DNA of 64,000 nt from Artemisia argyi. Its lineage: Eukaryota; Streptophyta; Magnoliopsida; Asterales; Asteraceae. Of the stretch, positions 1-9,424 are shown one piece after another. Position numbers and translations under genes: made by a program. The stretch is from the NCBI GenBank assembly GCA_030686995.1, contig CM060708.1, forward strand, positions 102,058,523 through 102,122,522. The letters are read 5' to 3'. The stretch's first letter is position 1; every line of letters begins with the position of its first letter. Under the pieces are notes generated by a model, which worked only from the letters and a program-made list of their open reading frames with translations, had not been told where the DNA came from and made no database searches.

Positions 1-262
1 CAATGGCACGCTACAAGAGGTTTTGGCAGGGCATGGCATGGTCATAGAAGACTCTGATTATTCACTTGGGGACCGTTTTAAACTATTTTAAGGGCCTACT
101 TCCGCACTACTATTAAAAATGTAAATTCAACATTTTTGATTAAGCTATTTTATTCTAAATGATTCAAGTAAAAACCCTTTTTGAACTTGTGTTGTAATAC
201 CAATTGAGTTACACCCCAGCTACACGTATGCTTTCGCTGGACCCGATTATGGGGGTGTGACA
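1..262 (-). mobile_element. LTR fragment (Ty3-type), truncated by window edge
   Basis: Read on the minus strand, the sequence starts TGTCACACCCCCATAATCG at 262 and runs out of the window. TGTCACACCC-type starts are common for plant Ty3 LTRs (family knowledge). The junction falls inside the PB1-like reading frame: the last codons of that ORF (residues after MGNN) are LTR sequence. The five bases after the LTR are TTGTT, the candidate target duplication; the matching copy would lie outside the window, so the insertion cannot be closed from this sequence. Confidence 0.5.
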
Positions 263-1011
263 TTGTTACCCATTGATCTTGGTGCCCGTAGACCCAGTAC
301 GCAATTAGTTATTCTTGGTCTCAAAATACCACCACCCTTTGCTCCCACATTCACTGAACCAACACCTGGTGGGTTCTTAATAGAACCACCGTCTCTAATG
401 ACAATACCAGCCGTTTTGTTCCTGTTAACAACATCAGCCTCATCAACCTCATCAACCATCTTTCCTTTTCCCTTATCCACAGACCTCTTCACCCTCTTTT
501 TATGCTTCCCGAATTTTGGTTGTGAAACATCAACATCATCCACTTTCCTATAAGTTTTTGAAGTGCTAGTCCTAAAAGGAGTTGAAGTAATAGAGCACCG
601 CAAGCTAGCATCTTCTCCTACCCACCCGACAACCTCCCCACCATCACCCTCTGCATCAATGTTGTTTAAATAGTAGGGAGATAACACCTGTTTTATGTGA
701 GCAACAAACAAGTATACAAAACCGGCACAACAACCTAGCTCAATCATTGTATGCACATCATTGTCTGTGTGAATCAGCTTCAAACCTTCTTCTAATGATT
801 TGGCAGGCACACAAAAGAACACAGCCCATTTTTCTCCCCTAATGCGTGAAAACATATCATCCAGACCTAGGAAAAAGACATGTCTATCACAGACAAAGCC
901 ACACATTGTAGAAACATTCCCTTGTACATACCTTAATGGACCAAATTCAAAGACTCCATTATTGTGCATGCGGAACAGAACTTCACCCCCATAACCAAGT
1001 AAATCTGCCAC
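247..1011 (-). pseudogene. PB1-like domain protein of a Mutator-like element, 3' end cut by LTR insertion
   Basis: A 254-aa minus-strand frame. Residues about 9-115 match the PB1-like region found near plant MuDR/MULE transposase genes: an 'LFRMHNNG' start, then a 'KSLEEGLKLI' helix and a hydrophobic 'FVYLFVAHI' strand. After this come 'VVGWVGEDASLR', 'STPFRTSTSK' and a Lys-rich stretch. Two other copies occur in this window (27.7 kb and 42.7 kb) with the same motif order. A CAG just upstream of the ATG, at the end of an AT-rich stretch, could be a splice acceptor, so the true start may be in an earlier exon. The C terminus runs into an LTR at position 262, so the gene is truncated. No MULE transposase catalytic domain is visible. 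Confidence 0.6.
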
Positions 1012-1514
1012 AATTTTAAATTCAAACTGTTAAGACATACCAACACCTACGAAACTAATGGTATACATGCTAAAGTCAATGCAGAGTAGTAAATGAAACA
1101 ATTATGCAGGCTCAAGTGAAGCAGAGCAATGCAGTGTTGTATATCTCACCACATAGTTGTAGTTTAGTTAATAAGTTAATGTGGTGATATAGAAACCAAT
1201 CTATTTTGTTCCTGATACACTCAAGATACACAATGTGAATACTTACTTACAACCAATGTGAATACTTACTTACAACCAATGTTAAGACTTACTTATAACC
1301 AATGTGAACACGCAGTACATTCGTAATGCAAAACACTCTTTATAGCAGTACTTTAGTAATGCCAAACACTCTCACTTATGATATTCTAACACCATACTTA
1401 ATGCAAATACTCTGTTTATACTAAACCTAGGTAAAGGAATGCATATAAAAGTTTATCAAACATATCATAGCATCCTACGTAAACAAATTTAAAATGGCAC
1501 ATAAATGAAGTATA
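1012..1514. other. AT-rich spacer between PB1-like and AT-hook frames
   Basis: No gene seen. It could be an intron or intergenic DNA of the same MULE. It holds the short tandem repeat listed separately. Confidence 0.4.
1231..1305. repeat. 23-bp tandem repeat, about three copies
   Basis: The unit CAATGTGAATACTTACTTAC plus AAC repeats at 1231, 1254 and 1277, with a partial copy at 1300. The third unit has small changes. It is non-coding. Confidence 0.8.
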
Positions 1515-2131
1515 CTACATTAACATACCAAGGTCCGTATGCTCTTCCTTCACCTTCCTCTTCTTGCCAGTCCCATTTGACATTCCCCTCTTCATTTTTT
1601 CAGTAACTGTACTCGGATTAGAACTCCCCTCCTTCTTCTTCTTGCCAGTCCCAACAGGCCTTCCCCTCTTCCTTTTTTTCTGTAACTGTACTCGGATTAG
1701 GACTCCTCTCCTTCTTTTTCTTGCCACTCCCAACAAGCCTTCCCCTCTTTCTTTTTTCTGTGACTGTAGTCGGAATAGGACTCCCCTCCGTCTTCTTTTT
1801 GCCACTCCCAACCGGCCTTCCCCTTCCTTTTTTCTGTGACTGTAGTTGGAATAGGACTCCCCTCCGTCTTCTTCTTGCCACTCCCAACCGGCCTTCCCCT
1901 CTTCCTTTTTTTTCTCTGCAACTACCTCATTGGAGCAACCGCTAGCACCCACATTTGGTTTGTTGAAGGTTCTATTCCACATCCATTGAAGAATTTCTTC
2001 AATCATCTCCTTCCTTATGTTTGCATACGAACCATACTTGGCAATAACTTTATCACCAAATTCATCCAAAACATCCTCAAAGACTTCATCATTTAATAAA
2101 ACCTTGCCCCACGATATTTCGGATGATTCCT
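1515..2131 (-). pseudogene. AT-hook repeat protein, frameshifted; 5' exon split by the 6.4-kb retroelement
   Basis: The minus-strand frame begins with an acidic/helical segment (DEFGDKVIAKYGSY, then IRKEMIEEILQWMW) and continues into Lys/Arg-rich repeats with the AT-hook core RGRP (KRGRPVGSGKKK). AT-hooks bind the minor groove of AT-rich DNA. The repeats change frame because unit lengths are 76-79 bp, so no single frame reads all the AT-hooks. The start lies on the far side of the inserted element: a minus-strand ATG at 8581 (MENNDKNEKGK) reads up to the target-site duplication and then resumes here after a run of 12 G. That G run is another slippage point. The gene belongs to the MULE that ends at 8945. 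Function beyond DNA binding is not known. Confidence 0.5.
1563..1915 (-). repeat. 78-bp coding minisatellite encoding AT-hooks
   Basis: Units begin near 1563, 1641, 1720, 1798 and 1874, so lengths are 78, 79, 78 and 76 bp. Each encodes a GRPVGSGKKK-type AT-hook plus a Ser/Pro/Thr linker on the minus strand. Indels lie in the T/C homopolymer parts. Confidence 0.8.
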
Positions 2132-2158
2132 CCCCCCCCCCCCATCAACAAGCACTTT

Positions 2159-3550
2159 TGATGCGTGGGAATCGCACCTTGCTTTACCTCTCGAGGGATC
2201 TCGAGAAGCTTACAACCCCCACCAGGCAGTGTACCTGATCGTTGTAGTATAGTATAGTGACAAGTACCGGGGGATTGATCGTTCAGCTTAGGAATAGTGT
2301 CGCTAGGATTAGAAAACCTAATTAATAGTTCTAGAGGTGAAAGATGATTATTTTTGTATTTTTATATTTTTATGAAAGCAAGTAAAATCTCGGGTTTTGG
2401 AAGAGTGGGCGGAATTAGTTGCTATTCAACTAACCCAAAGCTATTATATAATTAAAATAAAATAATGAAAATGAAATTAAACTAATTATACTAAAGTTGT
2501 GAGCAGTAATTGGAGAAATTGTGTTTACTTAGACTTCATTACTCCCTAGATATCTTTTACATGTTAATTACTTGTTACACTTGTATGAATGACGGATTGT
2601 ATTCCTTAATACCATTCGTGGGGTGGCATACATAACTCCCCAACTCTATGAGCTCTTATTTCCTCTTACACCATGACCCAGCACAACTATAGGGATTGTA
2701 AACAGTGGCTCATGCATTAAATACAACCAATAAAGACCTAGTACGCCTCGGTTCATGTTTCTTAAGACGTTCAAGCATGTTACCATTTGGAGATCTGCCA
2801 GTTTTCTTAAGCCTAACATATAAATCATTCATTCAAAACAAGAATAGACAAGTAATCAACACATAATCAACATCTAGGTTTCATTAGATCTAAGCAAACA
2901 CAAAAGAGATCTAGCCTAGCATAGTAGAATTGAGACAAGAACAAGATATAAACAACCAACACATAGACATATTGATTGAATTGAAAGTACACTTATCTCA
3001 ATTACAATGCAAGGTCTCAAGGGTTTGGAACCCTTGAAAAACCTGTAAAAGAGGCACCAAAATCGTCTTTAGGGTTTCACCAAAACTTCTCTTCTTTTAA
3101 TGAAAAAACTAGAAAACTATATATAGGAAAAACAGGCTGACGGCGTCAAGAGTTACTTGTGACGCCGTCACCTCGCCGCCATATACTTCCTCGGACGGCC
3201 TTGATCCACTTATGACGGCCTATGTGACGCCGTCACCACCCACGATATTTTATTCTTGCCACTTTGACGCCGTCATGAAGCCTTCTGACGCCGTCACCAC
3301 CTACGGTGTTTAATTCCTCATGTCTGACGCCGTCAAGATGGTGGTCTTGACGCCGTCACCTTGTATCTTCAGCATGGAAATTTGGTACTTTGCCGTTTTC
3401 TTCACTTTTATGCTCCAAAAACGTCCAAAATGGCTTCTTTTCCAGAATTCACTCTCCAAACACCTAAAATCACAAAAGGAACGATTTAGGGCAATATTTG
3501 ATCAAATAAATTCGGATTCGGACTTAAATGGATCATTTTTCGCCTCATCA
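2159..3550 (-). repeat. 3' LTR of the gag-only retrotransposon
   Basis: A 1392-bp direct repeat of 7142-8547, starting TGATGCGTGGG on plus and ending CCTCATCA. It contains seven TGACG(C/G)CGTCA palindromes (3138-3358), a minus-strand TATA box at 3118-3125, and a tRNA-Asp-like segment at 2239-2266. Confidence 0.92.
2239..2266 (+). other. tRNA-Asp-like 5' half in 3' LTR
   Basis: TCGTTGTAGTATAGT matches nucleotides 2-16 of plant tRNA-Asp(GUC). After a 5-bp ATAGT insertion the match resumes for G..AAGTA. The copy in the other LTR is at 7222-7249. It has no complete cloverleaf and is not a tRNA gene. Confidence 0.6.
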
Positions 3551-3589
3551 TATACCCTTACACTTGAGATTTGCTTGTCCTCAAGCAAA
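3551..3589 (-). other. Polypurine tract region and adjacent hairpin
   Basis: Directly upstream of the 3' LTR the minus strand reads AAGTGTAAGGGTATA, the likely polypurine tract for plus-strand priming. Just before it, TTTGCTTG/CAAGCAAA (3570-3589) forms a perfect 8-bp stem with a 4-nt loop; it contains the GAGGACAAGC sequence often seen at this place in plant gag-only and Athila-like elements. Confidence 0.65.
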
Positions 3590-6062
3590 TGAGCTTTTAT
3601 TCTACTCAAAAGACAAGTTAGGGGTCATTTAACACTAATATAAAAGTAATTACAACAAATAATCGTTCCACTAAAGACCAATAGACAAGCACGGAGGTCA
3701 TACACAAGCACCTCACAAATAGTGTTTAGATACTCACATCTCTCGGGTGTAATAAAGTAATATAACATTATGGAAATGGAAGATATCTCTCACTACCTGT
3801 CATAGCAAAATAGATTACCATAGGCTTGGGAAAGGATCAAACCTCCACCACATGGCGTAAGCACCTAGGATAAACTATCAAAGAGGTCTTTTAAAGGGTT
3901 ATAACGTTAGGTGTAGGGATATGAATTACACGGTTTTGTTGGATAAAGGAAGTTTTACTGGTGGCGAGTTAACAATCTTGGTTAATTACATGTACAATGT
4001 GGCGTTGCTAAGCCAAGACTAGACTCGACTTAAGTTAATAAATGAAAAATAACAAAAACATAAAATGAACATAGAATGAAACGGGATGGTAGTCCGTATG
4101 TTTTTTCTCTTTTTCTTTTTTTTTTCTATTTTTTTTTTCTTTTTCTTGTTTTTTTTCTATTTTTTCTCTTTTTCGATTTTTTTTTTTTTTTTTTTTTTTC
4201 ATACACTCTTACCCTACCATCCAAAATAATACATCATAGGGGTATGAGCATTCCCCTTACACTTGAATCTTTACATACTTTACATTAAACTAAACTAATG
4301 ACTCGAATTAAGAAAATTAAAACACTTGGAGCACTTTTAAGATTAACGTTCATATGGGGGTAATAAGTGATGTTCTTCCCCATTACTTCATAAAATAAGT
4401 ACTTACCCATGAGTCCCAATCGTCCCAAAACAATATGTACAAGGATATGACTCGACTTAGCAACCATGTAATCAATTAGATAGTTAACTTAGGGTTTAAC
4501 AAATAACAATAATGCACTAAAGATGAGCGCATACACGGAAGGCTAAGGCGATTTGGGTGTACATTTAAGTGGGGTGTAACAAATTCTTCCTTTAAGTAAA
4601 ATGCTTAAAGTTAGAAACGAAAAAATAGGCTCGGAGGGGTGTACTAGGGGTATCGTGTACTAAAAATGAGTACAACGCTAAGGGTGTGGGAAAAATTAGT
4701 TGACTTAACTAGTCAAGTAATATGACTTAAATGGTCAAGTAATTATAATACGAGTTTAACACAAGGGTGATCCTAATGCCTCTTATCATGTAGTAAATCC
4801 TACCACACGAATGTAGTCTCACTAGCGGTCTCGGGATGCATCACTAACGCAAGTTCTAGAATCTAAATGCTACCGGTACACTCATAAGCACCAATAATAA
4901 ATGCTTTTCCTATCAAAACTAAAGGCGAACCTCACATTTTTGGGTGGAAAATTTTTCTGAATATACGGTTATGTGCTAGTCATACAACCTCCTATCCATG
5001 AGACGCTTGCTATGGCTAAAGTTTCACTCCTAAATGTTGTAAAAAATTTTAAATTTGGCGCTAAAATTACACTAACAAGTATTTCTCATAGTTTTATTAC
5101 ACATCTACCATTAAACAAAACAAACTCAAGCGAAAGTGCATATGTAAGGTATCATCTTTTTACCCTCCCCTTACACTTAAGATGAACATTGTCCCCAATG
5201 TTCAAGTAAAGCATGTAAAAGTGAAAAAGTAAAAAGAATGAAATCAAATACTCCCCTGATTCGCTCGGTATGGATAATAAGGTGGTCAGGTTAAATCTTC
5301 CTCCAAGAAAATGAACAATCAAAGCTTCCCTTCCAGAATATAAATCATCTTCTTGTCATACATAACCTGTAAATCCTGAGAAAACAGACAAAAACCCAAA
5401 GCGTCAACCCGAACAAAGATAACTCACAACTAGATGTAATTCCAGACTTAGGAATAAAAACAAAACAATTAAAGATATAATGCTTGTGGAATGAATGTTT
5501 GCAGATTTCCTGAAGATTATAAAACTTAATAATTCACAAAAACTTTAAGACTCCGTTAGAAAAACAAAACCGGTAAAATTTCCAGGTTTTTACACGTGAC
5601 GCCGTCAAGAGTTATCTCGTGACGCCGTCAGAAGTGACCTGCAGAAATTTTTATGTTAAGTTTCAGGAAAATTTCTGGAAAAACTTCGTCCTACTTCCTG
5701 GAAAATCCTGCAAAACATCATTACGACTCGATACAAGCATTTGACTCTAACAAGTACTAATAAACATGTCCATTTAATATTGTTGTGGTTCATGCTCAAT
5801 TTTGTTCTTATAAACAAATTTGGATCTCCCTTACACTTATCTTTTGCAAAATACCTTTATATGCAATTAAGACGAAGTTAAAAACAAAATAAAGCATTTT
5901 CACAATTTACTTTGAAACATGAGCCACAAACAATAAAAATAAAACATGCATACGGAAACAAATAAAATCAAACAAACAAACAAACAAATAAAAACACACA
6001 AAACATGGGTTGCCTCTCAAGAAGCGCTTGTTTTTGTTCGAGTCACGAGCCTAACTCTACCC
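3590..6062. other. Non-coding interior of the gag-only retrotransposon
   Basis: About 2.5 kb with no retroelement enzyme motif on either strand. It holds a long T-rich tract (about 4097-4200), two extra TGACGCCGTCA palindromes (5597-5607, 5620-5630) and recurring polypurine-like motifs (CCCTTACACTT on plus near 4253, 5167 and 5827). A short Met-Lys-led frame over the T tract is low complexity and not a gene. Confidence 0.7.
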
Positions 6063-6977
6063 TTATTTAATGGAAATAGAGGAGGTTCTCCCTACACTTA
6101 GGATTAAGTGTGGGTGAAAGTAGCGATACACACCCTTAGGGTGTGAATATGCCACGTGAGGTGAAGGGGGTGAGTGAATGGCTTCCTTCATCCTAAAACT
6201 ACCCGGATAATATTGGTTGATGGGTGAGTCGGTTCCTCTTTTGTCTCTTAGAAATATATCTAAGGATGGAAAGGTGTGTAAAGATTGAGGTTCCGGTTCA
6301 TCAACACTAGGTAATTCCCTAGAACTAAGAGTAAAGTTATCACTACAAGTATTCAAACCTATATCCTCTAGTGGTGTTTGGTACAAGGGTTCTACCTCTA
6401 TTTGGGCTCCCATAGTCTCTTCTACTTCTTCCGGGTAAGTCACGGGTGGTGTGTATTCCTCAAGTGATGGTAGGACTTGTGGGGTACTTATTGGGCTTGG
6501 GTTTTCTACTATCTCTTCCATTTGTATTGTGGTGAAATCATACCACCCCGTATGCCCAGTTATCTCATCTATAGTTTTATCCCCAAACAGTCTTCTTGCT
6601 TGTTCCCTTAAACTTGCTATCAATTGATCCGTAACAACGTTTGTTGGGTTGTCCATTCTTTTGGCAAGCATGGCACAATTCTCTATGGTTTCCCATGCTT
6701 CATCAGCACTTAATCCCCAAAGGTCCCCATGTGCGGTATGGTCAATGTCCATTTTGGTATAGTGGTCGACACGATGGTAAAATATTTCAATTTGGGACCA
6801 CAAATCAAAATTATGATGAGGGACTTTTCGGAGTAAATATTTAAAACGAGCCCATGCATCATAGATAGGTTCATCCTCATGTTGTTTAAACATCAAGATG
6901 TCATTTGGAGTGGGTGAATTTCGTGGTTTGTAGTATGGTGGATTCGCGTTCTCCATAATGGCTAACGGAATAGTCAA
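6063..6977 (-). CDS. gag: Retrotransposon gag protein
   Basis: A 304-aa intact frame. Residues about 25-115 carry the plant Ty3 gag (capsid) core: 'EPIYDAWARFKYLLRKVPHH', then 'LWSQIEIFYHRVDHYTKMDID', then 'SADEAWETIENCA'. This protein would form the particle that packages element RNA in the cytoplasm. The C-terminal half is acidic and Pro/Ser-rich, with no CCHC zinc knuckle and no protease, so it is shorter than a full gag-pol. The 165-nt leader between the primer site and the ATG is normal for such elements. It is the only coding capacity of the element. Confidence 0.85.
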   Translation of the reverse strand: MTIPLAIMENANPPYYKPRNSPTPNDILMFKQHEDEPIYDAWARFKYLLRKVPHHNFDLWSQIEIFYHRVDHYTKMDIDHTAHGDLWGLSADEAWETIENCAMLAKRMDNPTNVVTDQLIASLREQARRLFGDKTIDEITGHTGWYDFTTIQMEEIVENPSPISTPQVLPSLEEYTPPVTYPEEVEETMGAQIEVEPLYQTPLEDIGLNTCSDNFTLSSRELPSVDEPEPQSLHTFPSLDIFLRDKRGTDSPINQYYPGSFRMKEAIHSPPSPHVAYSHPKGVYRYFHPHLILSVGRTSSISIK

Positions 6978-7117
6978 TGGAAAGATTTTTTTACAAACAA
7001 AGACACAAAGAAAAGATATACTAAAGAAAACCTAAAAATAAAAATAAAATCTTACTAGAAAGGAATCTAGCAAGTAGACCTAATAAAAAGAAATCCTAAC
7101 CTAGACAATAACTATTT

Positions 7118-7135
7118 CCCCGGGCTGCGGCGCCA
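7118..7135 (-). other. Primer binding site, tRNA-Asp type
   Basis: Six bases inside the 5' LTR the minus strand reads TGGCGCCGCAGCCCGGGG. Plant tRNA-Asp(GUC) ends ...CCCCGGCAACGGCGCCA, so the first eight bases pair exactly and the remainder pairs with a few changes. TGGCGCCG-type primer sites are known from several plant Ty3 lineages. Confidence 0.75.
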
Positions 7136-7141
7136 AAAACT

Positions 7142-8547
7142 TGATGCGTGGGAATCGCACCTTGCTTTACCTCTCGAGGGATCTCGAGAAGCTTACAACC
7201 CCCACCAGGCAGTGTACCTGATCGTTGTAGTATAGTATAGTGACAAGTACCGGGGGATTGATCGTTCAGCTTAGGAATAGTGTCGCTAGGATTAGAAAAC
7301 CTAATTAATAGTTCTAGAGGTGAAAGATGATTATTTTTGTATTTTTATATTTTTATGAAAGCAAGTAAAATCTCGGGTTTTGGAAGAGTGGGCGGAATTA
7401 GTTGCTATTCAACTAACCCAAAGCTATTATATAATTAAAATAAAATAATAAAAATGAAATTAAACTAATTATACTAAAGTTGTGAGCAGTAATTGGAGAA
7501 ATTGTGTTTACTTAGACTTCATTACTCCCTAGATATCTTTTACATGTTAATTACTTGTTACACTTGTATGAATGACGGATTGTATTCCTTAATACCATTC
7601 GTGGGGTGGCATACATAACTCCCCAACTCTATGAGCTCTTATCTCCTCCTACACCATGACCCAGCACAACTATAGGGATTGTAAACAGTGGCTCATGCAT
7701 TAAATACAACCAATAAAGACCTAGTACGTCTCGGTTCATGTTTCTTAAGACGTTCAAGCATGTTACCATTTGGAGATCTGCCAGTTTTCTTAAGCCTAAC
7801 ATATAAATCATTCATTCAAAACAAGAATAGACAAGTAATCAACACATAATCAACATCTAGGTTTCATTAGATCTAAGCAAACACAAAAGAGATCTAGCCT
7901 AGCATAGTAGAATTGAGACAAGAACAAGATATAAACAACCAACACATAGACATATTGATTGAATTGAAAGTACACTTATCTCAATTACAATGCAAGGTCT
8001 CAAGGGTTTGGAACCCTTGAAAAACCTGTAAAAGAGGCACCAAAATCGTCTTTAGGGTTTCACCAAAACTTCTCTTCTTTTAATGAAAAAACTAGAAAAC
8101 TATATATAGGAAAAACAGGCTGACGGCGTCAAGAGTTACTTGTGACGCCGTCACCTCGCCGCCATATACTTCCTCGGACGGCCTTGATCCACTTATGACG
8201 GCCTATGTGACGCCGTCACCACCCACGGTATTTTATTCTTGCCACTTTGACGCCGTCATGAAGCCTTCTGACGCCGTCACCACCTACGGTGTTTAATTCC
8301 TCATGTCTGACGCCGTCAAGATGGTGGTCTTGACGCCGTCACCTTGTATCTTCAGCATGGAAATTTGGTACTTTGCCGTTTTCTTCACTTTTATGCTCCA
8401 AAAACGTCCAAAATGGCTTCTTTTCCAGAATTCACTCTCCAAACACCTAAAATCACAAAAGGAACGATTTAGGGCAATATTTGATCAAATAAATTCGGAT
8501 TCGGGCTTAAATGACCCCCTAAAAACGGATCATTTTTCGCCTCATCA
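7142..8547 (-). repeat. 5' LTR of the gag-only retrotransposon
   Basis: A 1406-bp repeat, nearly identical to 2159-3550. It contains 14 bp near 8512 that the other LTR lacks. On the minus strand the order is U3 with seven palindromes, TATA box (8108-8101), then R/U5 ending at 7142, directly before the primer site. Confidence 0.92.
8101..8358 (-). promoter_or_regulatory. LTR core promoter: TATA box with seven upstream TGACG palindromes
   Basis: The minus strand reads CCTATATATAG (a TATA box). Just upstream of it are seven copies of TGACGCCGTCA or its complement within about 220 bp. Each copy is two inverted TGACG half-sites, the core recognised by plant TGA-class bZIP factors (family knowledge). 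The same arrangement is in the other LTR at 3118-3358. Function is inferred from layout only. Confidence 0.55.
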
Positions 8548-8552
8548 ACTTT

Positions 8553-8945
8553 CCCTTTTCATTCTTATCATTATTCTCCATAGCTGGGTTTAGTTGTTGC
8601 GATTTGATTTTTTTTATGTTAGGGTTTGACGGTTGATTATCTACACAATGGTTGGTTGGTTTTGGGGATTTATTGTACCCTGAAAAAGCACACAGCTTTA
8701 AATGTACATAGTTTACGTTGTTTGCAAAAATAGTCCCCCGAAAGTTGGCGGGAGATAAGAAAGGACATGAAATGACGATACTACCCTCAACTACGTGGCA
8801 CTTAACGGGAAAATTAACAGAAAAGGCCTCTCGGTGGCGATTTTGCGAAAATGTGGAACGTTGGTGTCTTTTTTGCGCTACTTTTTGTCTCGGTCCCATT
8901 TTTGCAAATTCATGGAACGTTAATGACCATTTTTGCAATTTACCC
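8553..8945. mobile_element. Right end of an older MULE: 5' end of the AT-hook gene and terminal inverted repeat
   Basis: From about 8700 to 8945 the sequence is clearly similar to the right terminal repeat of the MULE at 42294-45731, with shared blocks such as ACTACCCTCA and TGGCACTTAACG, and an end in TTTGCARTTTACCC. The segment 8553-8581 holds the minus-strand ATG of the AT-hook gene. The other terminus is outside the window. The base after the end starts AAACGAAAA, the candidate 9-bp target duplication. Confidence 0.65.
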
Positions 8946-9424
8946 AAACGAAAAATAATAAAAGTTTGAAGATTTGGGAATTAAACATAATGTTTTGAAA
9001 CCCGGATCGACCCGGGTAGTTCAATCGGTTAAATCGTTCCGGTCAAAAAATGGATCGATTTAAACCGGCTCAACTTGCTAGGTTGGGTCGAAAACGGGTC
9101 AAATTAAACCGGGTCAACCCACCGGGTTTGAAGTGTCCCGGGTCAACCCGGTTAGTAAGTGCTGTTTTAATTGGTTGTATTTAATTTGGTAAATATGTTT
9201 TTTATTAGTTGTACAATGTGAATAAATCATTGTACTTTTAAATAATGAGGTGTTTTAATAAAAGTATTAATTAGATTATAATTTCTCTCTCATTTAACTA
9301 TTGTTTCAACTTTCAACATTCAACATTTTCAACTTTGACCATTTTTTTATTATATATAGTAAAGATATATAGAATAGATATAGTCCATTGTAGCAGCTCA
9401 TTTAATATAAACAAGTGGAAGGTG
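8946..9424. other. Intergenic, with a (C)CCGGGTCAACCCG-type repeat block
   Basis: Positions about 8998-9160 contain many copies of GGGTCAACCCGG/ACCCGGGT and TCGGTTTAA-like words in both orientations, the sort of subterminal repeat found in hAT-like elements. No gene seen. Confidence 0.5.

Larger units (their letters stand above)
2154..8552 (-). mobile_element. Complete non-autonomous LTR retrotransposon with gag only (TR-GAG type, Ty3-like)
   Basis: The element spans 2159-8547 and is flanked by the 5-bp target duplication ACTTT (2154-2158 and 8548-8552). Both LTRs have TG/CA ends. The gag ORF, primer site and polypurine tract place the sense strand on minus. By eye the LTRs differ by six substitutions and one 14-bp indel over about 1.39 kb, so the insertion is young. 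No protease, reverse transcriptase, RNase H or integrase motif is present in the 3.6-kb interior, so movement would need enzymes from another element. It sits inside the AT-hook gene of an older MULE. Confidence 0.9.

Noticed and set aside
2239..2266. tRNA-Asp gene
   Set aside because: Only the 5' half and traces of a T arm are present; no anticodon stem and no acceptor pairing.
2646..2828. A 60-aa minus frame present twice (also 7629-7811)
   Set aside because: It lies wholly inside the LTRs, so its conservation only reflects LTR identity.
3320..3592. A 90-aa plus frame present twice (also 8303-8593)
   Set aside because: Antisense to the LTR promoter region and composed of the TGACGCCGTCA array; no protein features.
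4076..4288. Phe/Leu-rich 70-aa frame
   Set aside because: Reads through a T-rich tract of the retroelement interior; low complexity.
8998..9160. CRISPR-like or satellite array
   Set aside because: The repeated words are irregular and in both orientations with no constant spacer; they are transposon subterminal repeats.
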